DNA of 5,741 nucleotides from Bacillota bacterium (GCA_021802225.1 JAKAAS010000145.1:1-5741); one strand, 5' to 3'. Numbered from the stretch's first letter, positions 1-5,741 are shown. A program made the numbers and translations. Notes: a model not told the origin generated them from the letters alone.

Positions 1-2
1 GC

Positions 3-1007
3 ACGCCGCCATCCTATCCCATTCCTGAGTCTTACCAGCACCTTCCCGAGATGGCCCCGAGCATGCTGGTGGTCAATCCCCCCGCGCACACCCGCCTGCG
101 CTCCCTGGTCACCCGCGCTTTTCAACAGCGCCACCTTGAACGGCTGCGGCCTTTCATATCCGCTCTGGCCGACGATCTGCTGGACGAGATGAGCCGCCAG
201 TCTTCAAGCGACCTCGTCGAGGACTATGCCTTGCCCCTGCCCGCGCTGGTCATAGCCGAACTGCTGGGAGTTCCCCAAGAGGACCGGCCGCTGTTTCGCC
301 GCCTCTCACAAAAAATCGCCCTGATGGTCGACCCCACTCAGTCGGCGGACGTCCGCCAAGCTGGCGCCACGGCCCGGTGGCAGCTTCTCGACTATTTCCA
401 CACCCTGGTGCAGCGCAAACAGGATGAGCCCGGTGACGATTTGCTGAGCGACCTTGCTGCTGGCAGGGACCACGAAGGCAGCGCTTTAACGGCTGGCGAG
501 CTGCTGACCATGTCCCTGCTCTTGCTGGTCGCAGGACACGAGACCACCGCCAACCTAATCAGTCTGGGAGCATACCGAATTTTGAGCACGCCTGGCGCGC
601 TGTATGAACTCCGGGGACGCCAGGCATCCTACCCGGACGCCGTCGAAGAATGTTTGCGGTTTGAGTCGCCGGTGCAGCTAGACGGGCGCATGGCGCGAGA
701 CGATGCCGTCCTGGGGTCCACCCTCATTCCTCAAGGCGCCTCGGTGACGCTCGTGCTGGCACAGGCGAACCGGGACCCTGGGGCTTTTGCCAATCCCGAT
801 TCTTTCGATATTCACCGCGATCCCAATCCTCACCTTGCCTTTGGCCGCGGCATCCATATGTGTCTGGGCTCGTCTCTGGCCCGGATGGAAGGCGCTATCG
901 CTCTAGAACACCTGCTCAGCCGCCGGGTACGGGTAGCGGGCCCCGCACTCTATCAACCTAATGTACTGCTGCGCGGACTGCGCCGCTTGCCTGTCAAAAT
1001 CAGCTGA
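3..1007 (+). CDS. Cytochrome P450, 5'-truncated by the window edge
   Basis: This is a soluble bacterial P450 monooxygenase that would use electrons from a ferredoxin-type partner to oxidise an unknown substrate. The frame is open to the window edge, giving 334 residues. Residues just before the first ATG (base 51) already fit the family, so that ATG is internal and the true start lies outside; roughly 60-80 residues are missing against the usual ~400. Visible motifs, numbered from base 3: NPPAHTRLR at about 25-33 (C-helix region, whose His/Arg usually contact the haem propionates); the I-helix oxygen-activation motif AGHETT at 177-182; the K-helix ExxR as ECLR at 216-219; and the haem loop FGRGIHMCLG at 280-289, with Cys287 as the thiolate ligand. 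All core catalytic elements are intact. The AGHET form and overall pattern resemble CYP107-like enzymes, but the subfamily is inferred. An MFS exporter follows on the same strand. No ferredoxin or reductase gene is in view. Confidence 0.94.
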   Translation, partial: TPPSYPIPESYQHLPEMAPSMLVVNPPAHTRLRSLVTRAFQQRHLERLRPFISALADDLLDEMSRQSSSDLVEDYALPLPALVIAELLGVPQEDRPLFRRLSQKIALMVDPTQSADVRQAGATARWQLLDYFHTLVQRKQDEPGDDLLSDLAAGRDHEGSALTAGELLTMSLLLLVAGHETTANLISLGAYRILSTPGALYELRGRQASYPDAVEECLRFESPVQLDGRMARDDAVLGSTLIPQGASVTLVLAQANRDPGAFANPDSFDIHRDPNPHLAFGRGIHMCLGSSLARMEGAIALEHLLSRRVRVAGPALYQPNVLLRGLRRLPVKIS

Positions 1008-1010
1008 TTT
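997..1010. repeat. 14-bp perfect palindrome at the P450 stop codon
   Basis: AAATCAGCTGATTT reads the same on both strands and spans the P450 TGA stop (1005-1007). A run of seven T follows five bases later. As RNA it can form only a 5-bp AU-rich stem with a 4-nt loop, so it is a weak terminator at best. It could equally be a dimeric regulator's operator or chance. Confidence 0.25.
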
Positions 1011-1066
1011 CCACCGTTTTTTTCCATCAAGACAGCGATCGACAGACCATCCTTCCCTGTTGGCGT

Positions 1067-2356
1067 ATGATGTCGCTGAGTCATGTATGCATATCGCAAT
1101 TGCTCAGGAAGGGGTCGGAAGAGATCTTGTCGTCGAATGCATCCCGAACCCATTCAGCCTCCCTGCCGCGCAGTGTTGTTCGGCTGATTATCGCTCAGAC
1201 CTTTTCTATTTTTGGTGATGACTTTACAGAAGTGGCCATAGCGATCTTTGCCCTTGACGTTTCCCGCCACAATCCTGCGGCGCTCGGTCTGGTGCTTTCC
1301 ATGGTTTTCTGGCCGGGCGTGGTGTGGAGCGGGCTGGTTGCGGGTTTCATCGACCGCCTGAACAAGAAAGTGGTCCTGATCGCTGGGGATCTGGGCCGCG
1401 CGGCGCTCGTCATCAGCATCCCCTTCATTCACACCCTGCTATGGGCCACCGTGGCCATGTTTCTCATGTATTCTCTGGCCACATTCTACCGTCCCGTCGT
1501 GCGCTCGGTGCAGCCCTCCCTGGCCGGCGACCCCGACGTTAACGACCGAGCCAATGCCCAGATGGAACTGTGGGCATCCGTGGCCCAGGTGGTGTCCTAT
1601 ATCGCCGCGGGATTTCTCATACTGAAATTTGGTGTCGTATTCGGCTTCAGCGTAGACGCCGTCACTTTCGTGATTTCAGCCTTGGCTATCATGGGCATTC
1701 ATGCCGGGCGGGACTTCTGGGCCCCAACTGTGGAGGCCATGCAAGGAAGATTTCTGACCAAAATCCAGGAGGCCGTCCAATACTACCGGACGAGCCCAAC
1801 CCTGCTCATTCTCACGGCGATTTCCATTCTCGCCATGATGGCCCTGGGCGGCGCCAACGTGCTCACAGCGCCGGCCATGAGGAGCTTGTGGAACCAGCCC
1901 ACAGCCCATTACTCCTGGGCTTTGGTAGCCATCGCCCTGGGAGCCATGGTGGGCAGCCGGGGACTGCAGCGCTGGCTGCGTCCGAAGAATTACCGAAACC
2001 TGATGATCGTCGGCTTCTTCGGCCTCGCCCTGACCATGTTCGCCGTGTCCCATGTGCACACCATTACCGCGGCCCTGATCATCCTCTTTTTCGGCGGGAT
2101 GCTGAATGTCTTCTTCAATGGGTCCATCATCACCTGGATCCAGCGCACCACGCCAGAAGCCATCCGGCCCCGGGTATTGACCCTGCGCGGCCTGATTCTC
2201 GGCATTGGCGGCGGCCTCGGAGCATTTGGGGCAGGGGTTGTCGCGCGGACCGTGGGGCTCGTCCCAGCCTTTACCACTATCGGCATATTGCTGCTGTTAG
2301 GGGTCGTGGGCGCCTTGCGGCTCAAGCCGTACCCCAAAGCTCCGGGACCTGGGTAA
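1067..2356 (+). CDS. MFS exporter, MFS_3/DHA3 type
   Basis: This is a 12-helix major facilitator superfamily protein of the EntS/macrolide-efflux-like class (proton-driven export of drugs, siderophores or metabolites from the cytoplasm). Numbered from the ATG at 1067: the loop 2-3 signature GFIDRLNKK sits at about 93-101; the class-typical segment starting near NDRANAQ (159-165) runs into helix 5-6; and the loop 10-11 segment IQRTTPEAIRPRV (358-370) matches the 'QR..P...RGRV' pattern of this group. Length (429 aa) is normal. The start is uncertain: the tandem ATGs at 1067/1070 have no Shine-Dalgarno, while an in-frame TTG at 1127 follows GGAAG by five bases and would give 409 aa with a more typical short N-terminus. 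The gap from the P450 stop is 59 nt (119 nt from the TTG), compatible with co-transcription and a role in exporting a P450 product, which is inference. Substrate unknown. Confidence 0.9.
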   Translation: MMSLSHVCISQLLRKGSEEILSSNASRTHSASLPRSVVRLIIAQTFSIFGDDFTEVAIAIFALDVSRHNPAALGLVLSMVFWPGVVWSGLVAGFIDRLNKKVVLIAGDLGRAALVISIPFIHTLLWATVAMFLMYSLATFYRPVVRSVQPSLAGDPDVNDRANAQMELWASVAQVVSYIAAGFLILKFGVVFGFSVDAVTFVISALAIMGIHAGRDFWAPTVEAMQGRFLTKIQEAVQYYRTSPTLLILTAISILAMMALGGANVLTAPAMRSLWNQPTAHYSWALVAIALGAMVGSRGLQRWLRPKNYRNLMIVGFFGLALTMFAVSHVHTITAALIILFFGGMLNVFFNGSIITWIQRTTPEAIRPRVLTLRGLILGIGGGLGAFGAGVVARTVGLVPAFTTIGILLLLGVVGALRLKPYPKAPGPG

Positions 2357-2368
2357 GCATGCAGCGAA

Positions 2369-2414
2369 AACTAGGGAGGGGCCTGCCGCGAATCCGGCAG
2401 GCCCCTCCCTAGTT
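2369..2414. terminator. Bidirectional intrinsic terminator between convergent genes
   Basis: A perfect 20-bp inverted repeat (arms 2369-2388 and 2395-2414) with a 6-nt loop lies 12 nt after the MFS stop and 17 nt from the SSS transporter stop. Read on plus, the stem is followed by TTCTTT (the first two T belong to the arm). Read on minus it is followed directly by TTTT. It therefore suits both converging transcripts. The stem is unusually long and GC-rich. Confidence 0.9.
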
Positions 2415-2431
2415 CTTTAACAGGCCGGCAG

Positions 2432-3967
2432 TCAGCGCGCCGCCGCGCCCTCCACAGGTTCTGTCGTGTAATCCTCAGCAAGGGTGCCGTCCTGGCCATT
2501 GGACACGCGCATGCCGTTGAATATGAGAGTCAGCACTACCGTCACTACGATATTGGCGATGATGGCCCAGATCCCGGCATAGGCCAAGATCACGGAATGT
2601 CCAAAATGCAGAGGGTAGAGCGAGGTCTTGAAAGACTCGGCCGCCGCCATGCCGGTGCCCACCACCATGCCCACGAGCCATCCCAGCAACAGCGCCCACC
2701 GGTGGAACCACCGGGTGTAAAGGCCGAACATAATGGCTGGCACCGTCTGCAGAATCCAGATGCCCCCCAGAGTCTGAAAGTAAATCGCGTACTGCAGAGG
2801 GATCACGACAATAAAGAACAGGGCCCCGATAATCACGATCATCCCCACAATTTTCGCGACCTGAGCCTCGCGGTTTCGCCCCGTTTTAGCTGCGAAGTAC
2901 TCCCGGTAAATGTTGCGGGTGAACAAGTTGGCCGCAGCGATCGCCATAATGGCGGCAGGGACAAGCGCGCCAATGGCGATGGCGCCGAAGGCGAATCCAG
3001 CAAACCACGTGGGGAGAGTCTTCAGAAACAGCAGCGGCACCACCAAGTTCGTGTCTGTCGTGTGAATGCCGGCGGCGATGGCCATGTATCCCAGCAAGGC
3101 AATAAAAGTCAGCGCCAGGGAATACAGCGGCAAGAGCGCTGCGTTGCGCTGAATGGTGCGACCGCTCTTAGCCCCCAAACTTCCAGTCACGGCGTGCGGA
3201 TAGAGGAGAAGAGCGAAAGCAGAGCCTAAAGCCAGCGTGGCGAAAGCGCTGAACAGTTTAGGCGACAAGATCAATGACCCTTTTTTGGCTGGCAGGGCGG
3301 CCGCCGCCACATGGAAAATATGGCCGTAGCCGCCCAGCTGCATCGGAATGGCAATGCAGGCCACGATGACTGTCACGTATATGAGCAAGTCTTTTAATAT
3401 GGCCGTCAGGGCTGGAGCCCGCAACCCGCTGGTGTAGGTGTAGGCCGCCAGAATCACGAAGGCGATAATCAGCGGCAAATCTTTCATGATCCCGTGTCCT
3501 GACAGTCCCATGGCGGTGAGCACCGCCTGTATGCCCGTCAACTGCAGCGCGATATAGGGCATTGTCGCGAGAATTCCCGTCAGGGCTACCGCCAATGCCA
3601 AAAGCGAACTATCAAAACGGCCGCGCACGAAGTCCGCCGCGGTCACGTAGTTGCGCTGCTTGGACACGCGCCAGAGCCGCGGCATCACAATATACATAAT
3701 GGGAAATACCACAATAGTGTACGGCACCGCAAAGAAACCAAAAGCCCCGGCCCCGTAAACCAAGGCTGGAACCGCAATAAATGTGTACGCCGTGTACAAG
3801 TCTCCGCCTAGCAGAAACCATGTCACGAAGGTCCCAAAGCGCCTGCCCGCCAGACCCCATTCCTCGATAAGGTCCATGTCCCCGTGATGCCAGCGCGCCG
3901 CATAAAATCCTAGGATCGTCACCAGAACAAAGAGGATAAGAAAAACAATAAATGCTGACCAGTACAT
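2432..3967 (-). CDS. SSS-family (SLC5-like) solute symporter, MctP/YhjB-like
   Basis: This is a 511-residue inner-membrane secondary transporter of the sodium:solute symporter family with about 13 hydrophobic segments (roughly 4-22, 44-66, 70-95, 121-152, 163-180, 191-211, 236-257, 277-300, 321-348, 371-391, 395-418, 424-442, 458-484). Family marks include the LAGRRFG segment (39-45) before the core first helix, the TSGLRAPALTA stretch (179-189) and NLFTRNIYREY (347-357) after core helix 8. Together with the DUF3311 partner this points to the MctP/YhjB branch; MctP of Rhizobium carries lactate, pyruvate and alanine, so a monocarboxylate substrate is a reasonable but unproven guess. Oddly, the positions that hold the Na2-site Ser/Thr pair in PutP and vSGLT are Val336-Pro337 here, so sodium coupling is doubtful. 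The ATG is preceded by AAGGGGAG four bases away, with a second GGAGGAG further upstream. It lies 27 nt after the DUF3311 gene, clearly one operon. Confidence 0.93.
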   Translation of the reverse strand: MYWSAFIVFLILFVLVTILGFYAARWHHGDMDLIEEWGLAGRRFGTFVTWFLLGGDLYTAYTFIAVPALVYGAGAFGFFAVPYTIVVFPIMYIVMPRLWRVSKQRNYVTAADFVRGRFDSSLLALAVALTGILATMPYIALQLTGIQAVLTAMGLSGHGIMKDLPLIIAFVILAAYTYTSGLRAPALTAILKDLLIYVTVIVACIAIPMQLGGYGHIFHVAAAALPAKKGSLILSPKLFSAFATLALGSAFALLLYPHAVTGSLGAKSGRTIQRNAALLPLYSLALTFIALLGYMAIAAGIHTTDTNLVVPLLFLKTLPTWFAGFAFGAIAIGALVPAAIMAIAAANLFTRNIYREYFAAKTGRNREAQVAKIVGMIVIIGALFFIVVIPLQYAIYFQTLGGIWILQTVPAIMFGLYTRWFHRWALLLGWLVGMVVGTGMAAAESFKTSLYPLHFGHSVILAYAGIWAIIANIVVTVVLTLIFNGMRVSNGQDGTLAEDYTTEPVEGAAAR

Positions 3968-3994
3968 GGTACTCCCCTTTCTCCTCCGTCAGTT

Positions 3995-4186
3995 CTAATG
4001 CGTGTCAATGAAATAAATAATGCCGCTTAAGATAGCGACAAGGAAAATCCATAGGATAAGATACCAGTACATAAAGGGAAATCCTGCCAATGTCGGCCGG
4101 TACGAAGCAAATATCGGCGGCCACAGAGTGCCGATGAATGGCAGGAGAAACAGCCAGTACCATCTGGTTTTAGAATGAATTTGCAA
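3995..4186 (-). CDS. DUF3311 small membrane protein, TTG start
   Basis: This is a 63-residue protein with two hydrophobic helices (about 9-25 and 36-60). It has the DUF3311 pattern: LLPFIGTLWPP in helix 1, then a short loop with YRPTLAGFPFMYWY leading into helix 2. DUF3311 proteins are encoded next to SSS transporters (YhjC with YhjB in Bacillus subtilis) and are thought to assist or form part of the transporter, much as DUF485 proteins do for acetate permeases; the mechanism is unknown. The start is TTG at 4186-4184: it sits seven bases behind GGGAGGT and gives the normal family length. A longer in-frame reading to an ATG at 4318 would run through the promoter and the Shine-Dalgarno and is not credible. 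A GTG two codons upstream (4192) overlaps the Shine-Dalgarno region and is also unlikely. Confidence 0.9.
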   Translation of the reverse strand: MQIHSKTRWYWLFLLPFIGTLWPPIFASYRPTLAGFPFMYWYLILWIFLVAILSGIIYFIDTH

Positions 4187-4193
4187 AATGCCC

Positions 4194-4200
4194 ACCTCCC
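4194..4200 (-). promoter_or_regulatory. Strong Shine-Dalgarno deciding a TTG start
   Basis: On the minus strand GGGAGGT (part of GGGAGGTGGG) is separated by seven bases from TTG. This near-ideal anti-16S match and spacing fixes the DUF3311 start in the absence of a usable ATG. Confidence 0.85.
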
Positions 4201-4220
4201 TTCTGTTCGCTAGTGAGAGA

Positions 4221-4249
4221 ATTGTGCCATTAAGGGGAATAGACGTCAA
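4221..4249 (-). promoter_or_regulatory. Sigma-A/sigma-70-type promoter for the DUF3311-SSS operon
   Basis: On the minus strand a -35 TTGACG (4249-4244, 5 of 6 to consensus) and a -10 CACAAT (4226-4221, 4 of 6) are separated by exactly 17 bases. TGG before the -10 supplies an extended -10 TGn. Transcription would start near 4214, leaving a short leader of about 28 nt before the TTG. It makes the transporter operon independent of azlCD upstream. Confidence 0.72.
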
Positions 4250-4320
4250 TGAGTAGAATTGAGACAACCGAAACGTTTTTAAGATCCTTGCGTCCACTCC
4301 TGAGGCTTCAGTGCACAATC

Positions 4321-4358
4321 AGCCGGGAAGTCTTCACGGGCGACGGCTGGAAGCCGCC
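4321..4358 (-). repeat. Overlapping inverted repeats after azlD
   Basis: Just after the azlD stop, on the minus strand, GGCGGCT (4358-4352) can pair with AGCCGTC (4348-4342) across a 3-nt loop, with one G-U pair. The AGCCG inside the second arm can instead pair with CGGCT at 4325-4321. No U-run follows either hairpin, so it is not a clear terminator. It may slow or end azlCD transcripts or stabilise their 3' end. The rest of the 4187-4369 gap holds the promoter described separately. Confidence 0.3.
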
Positions 4359-4369
4359 ATTAGTGACAC

Positions 4370-4702
4370 TCACAGCAAATGAAGAATCCAGAACGATCCC
4401 ATCCCCACCACAATGCTCACAGCCAGGGAGCGAAATCTCCAGGAGGCCAGCACCGTGGCCGCGCTGGCCGCGAGCACGCGCCATGCCGTTTCTGTCGGGG
4501 CGGCAGACCAAACCGAGGAGAGCAAGAGAGCCATCACCACCGCCGGCGCAAAAGCCCGCACAAAAGGATCGAGACGACTCAAGGCGCGGGACTGCTTGGC
4601 ATGGGCCCTAATGGCCCATGTCCATGGCAGGACACGCTCCGCCCATGTCCCTAAAGCCGCCAGGACCACCACTATCCCAAAGCCCCCCAGCAAATTATTC
4701 AC
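4370..4702 (-). CDS. azlD: AzlD, small subunit of branched-chain amino acid exporter
   Basis: This is a 110-residue membrane protein with about four hydrophobic segments (roughly 5-22, 48-65, 73-88, 92-110). It has the AzlD-typical pattern: a GTWAERVLPW segment in the first third, a short charged loop (AKQSRALSRLDPF) and then a proline in the second helix (AFAPAVVMALLL, 50-61). AzlD acts with AzlC to export branched-chain amino acids; loss of regulation of the pair gives 4-azaleucine resistance in B. subtilis. The start is GTG at 4702, with GGAGGG four bases upstream, and its first bases overlap the azlC stop in a GTGA arrangement, so translation is probably coupled. An in-frame reading extending upstream to 4894 would lie inside azlC and is rejected. 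Confidence 0.92.
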   Translation of the reverse strand: MNNLLGGFGIVVVLAALGTWAERVLPWTWAIRAHAKQSRALSRLDPFVRAFAPAVVMALLLSSVWSAAPTETAWRVLAASAATVLASWRFRSLAVSIVVGMGSFWILHLL

Positions 4703-5427
4703 GGGACCCTCCGGCGGCGCCTGGCCATACGGGCTCCTGCGGTGTCGGCTCCAGCGGCTCCTGCCGCGGCCAGAGGCACCGCCATCGTCCCAAGTCCTGA
4801 CAGGCGGGCCACGGCATACAGCCCCGCCGTCAGGGCGAGCACGGCGAGAACCCGGCGGTCCCACCGGCCGGGTTCTGGCTGTATCCAGTGCCACAGGATG
4901 GCGATGAACAGCGCTGGCAGGACAAAAATCAGCGCACTGCCCGCCGATGGGAGGGTGTGGAGAATGACCCCTCCAAAAGCGGCACCGGCTGCCGTGCCCA
5001 GAATCCAGGCGCTGTACGCCACCAGCGTCACACCCCCGTGATAAAGCAAGGTGCTGTGCGGATGCCTGACAGACACCGCGAACACCTCATCCGTCAGGCC
5101 CCACCCCGTCATGATTGGGAGGTTCGGGTCGGACAGGCGCTGGCGTGCTGTCAGTGCCGGCCCGTAACCCATGTGGCGCATATTGATAAGCCAGACCGTC
5201 ACAATATCCAGCCAGGCCGGAGCATGTCCCGCCCACAGACTCGCCATGGCAAATTGACTGGTGCCTGCATAAATCAACGCGGACATTGCCATGGTGCCCC
5301 ACGGCGAAAATCCCAGGTGGCGCGCGGCCATGCCAAATGCCATGGAGGCCGGCAGGTATCCGGCAAACAGCGGCAAGCCGTCAACCCATATTGGGCGGAA
5401 TCCTTCATGTGTGCTAGGCGGCGTCAC
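4699..5427 (-). CDS. azlC: AzlC, large subunit of branched-chain amino acid exporter
   Basis: This is a 242-residue inner-membrane protein of the AzlC family, normally partnered with AzlD to export leucine/isoleucine/valine and toxic analogues. Family landmarks are all present: the N-terminal GLPLFAGYLPASMAFGMAAR (17-36), YAGTSQFA (53-60), NMRHMGYG (82-89) and LTDEVFA (111-117), followed by hydrophobic helices to about 222. Some annotations call the family 'ABC permease', but no ATPase is associated with it. The GTG start at 5427 is supported by AGGAG seven bases upstream and by normal length. The C-terminus ends in an Arg-rich tail (near 235-240), partly because the same bases carry the azlD Shine-Dalgarno. 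No AzlB/Lrp-type regulator is in the window. The 140-nt upstream gap contains candidate RNA structure. Confidence 0.94.
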   Translation of the reverse strand: MTPPSTHEGFRPIWVDGLPLFAGYLPASMAFGMAARHLGFSPWGTMAMSALIYAGTSQFAMASLWAGHAPAWLDIVTVWLINMRHMGYGPALTARQRLSDPNLPIMTGWGLTDEVFAVSVRHPHSTLLYHGGVTLVAYSAWILGTAAGAAFGGVILHTLPSAGSALIFVLPALFIAILWHWIQPEPGRWDRRVLAVLALTAGLYAVARLSGLGTMAVPLAAAGAAGADTAGARMARRRRRVP

Positions 5428-5475
5428 GGCTCATCTCCTCTTGGCGAATTGAACACAGTGCCTGCTTCCCGCGGC

Positions 5476-5544
5476 TGAGGCGGTAGCCATGAGGGGACAA
5501 GCGGGTGGGCCCGAAGGGCTGGACATCCGTCTGGCGCCTCATGG
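5476..5544 (-). promoter_or_regulatory. Candidate structured azlC leader RNA
   Basis: Between the preceding gene's stop and azlC, minus-strand CCATGAGG (5544-5537) pairs perfectly with CCTCATGG (5494-5487). Inside lie a symmetric 7x7 internal loop, a 6-bp helix with one A-C mismatch and a GCCC-UUC-GGGC tip. TGAGGCG (5541-5535) overlaps the first arm and can instead pair with CGCCUCA at 5482-5476, so two mutually exclusive folds exist. It matches no riboswitch class I know, has no U-run, and could be chance in GC-rich DNA. No convincing promoter was seen in 5428-5567. Confidence 0.25.
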
Positions 5545-5567
5545 TCAGCGCAACAATCCCAACAGGG

Positions 5568-5741
5568 TTAGGTGGCGGGAGCGTTGATTTCAAAGACAAA
5601 AACATGACGGCCGGCGCTCCACTCCGACGTCGAGACAAATCCCTCTGCGCGGCGGTGGCGGATCACCCGAAAGCCCGCCGCCAGCGCCATTTCCACCACA
5701 CGGGGGCCGTCAGGGAGCCGGGGCCGGCTGGACCATTGGCC
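5568..5741 (-). CDS. C-terminal fragment of an unrecognised protein
   Basis: The last 57 codons of a minus-strand gene, ending in TAA at 5570-5568; the remainder lies beyond the right edge. The frame is open from the edge and the translation looks like a folded protein end: an amphipathic helix (PRVVEMALAAGF, about 13-24), a strand (RVIRHRRAEG, 25-34) and a final strand (RHVFVFEI, 45-52) before a short tail. A helix, 'aGF', strand and closing hydrophobic strand are common at the end of class I SAM-dependent methyltransferases, but no catalytic motif is in view, so that is only a guess. The gap of 140 nt to azlC leaves open whether they share a transcript. Confidence 0.6.
   Translation of the reverse strand, partial: GQWSSRPRLPDGPRVVEMALAAGFRVIRHRRAEGFVSTSEWSAGRHVFVFEINAPAT

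Noticed and set aside
51..1007. Treating the P450 as a complete 318-residue gene starting at ATG 51
   Set aside because: The frame is open to the window edge, the residues before the ATG fit the family, and there is no ribosome site, so the gene is simply cut by the window.
1570..2412. A 280-codon plus-strand reading frame inside the MFS gene
   Set aside because: It is a +1 shadow of the exporter, very rich in Arg, His and Pro with no membrane or domain pattern, and it runs into the terminator.
2597..3229. A 210-codon plus-strand frame opposite the SSS transporter
   Set aside because: It is antisense to a well-supported membrane protein gene, with a low-complexity polar composition typical of antisense shadows.
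4187..4318. N-terminal extension of the DUF3311 protein to ATG 4318
   Set aside because: It would translate through the -35/-10 promoter and the Shine-Dalgarno, and exceeds the normal family length.
4600..4622. Inverted repeat ATGGGCC/GGCCCAT inside azlD
   Set aside because: It lies in coding sequence for a conserved part of AzlD and has no associated T-run, so it is probably incidental.
4413..5478. Several plus-strand frames opposite azlC and azlD
   Set aside because: They are antisense to clear AzlC/AzlD motifs, Pro/Arg/Ala rich, and lack ribosome sites.
5461..5482. Faint resemblance to the SRP RNA core (CCTCAG...GGAAGCAGG on minus)
   Set aside because: The GGAA tetraloop and its closing helix are missing, so it cannot form SRP domain IV.

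Overview
The window looks like a moderately GC-rich bacterial chromosome, probably a Firmicute-type organism. The hints are a very strong purine-rich Shine-Dalgarno sequence, TTG and GTG starts, and a DUF3311 protein/sodium:solute symporter pair resembling the Bacillus yhjC-yhjB arrangement. An acidophilic or thermophilic relative of Sulfobacillus or Alicyclobacillus would fit, but the sequence alone does not fix the taxon. No rRNA, tRNA, transposase, integrase or CRISPR array is visible.

Layout: the left part (1-2356) is on the plus strand. It holds a bacterial cytochrome P450, cut at its 5' end by the window edge, followed by an MFS exporter of the MFS_3/DHA3 type. The two are close enough to share a transcript, which would fit an oxidise-and-export module. 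A perfect 20-bp stem with a 6-nt loop (2369-2414) separates them from the convergent minus-strand genes and can serve as a terminator for both sides.

Everything to the right is on the minus strand. A 63-residue DUF3311 membrane protein and a 511-residue SSS-family transporter form a two-gene operon. It has a good sigma-A-like promoter and a TTG start placed exactly behind a near-ideal Shine-Dalgarno. Upstream of it lie azlC and azlD, the two subunits of a branched-chain amino acid exporter, joined by a GTGA overlap. At the right edge is the last 57 codons of an unrecognised gene.

The window is mainly transport: a drug/metabolite exporter, a monocarboxylate-type importer with its small partner, and an amino acid exporter. 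The points most worth following up are the SSS transporter, whose usual Na2-site hydroxyl residues appear to be replaced by Val-Pro, and the 140-nt azlC leader, where one segment can pair with either of two downstream segments and could be a cis-regulatory RNA.
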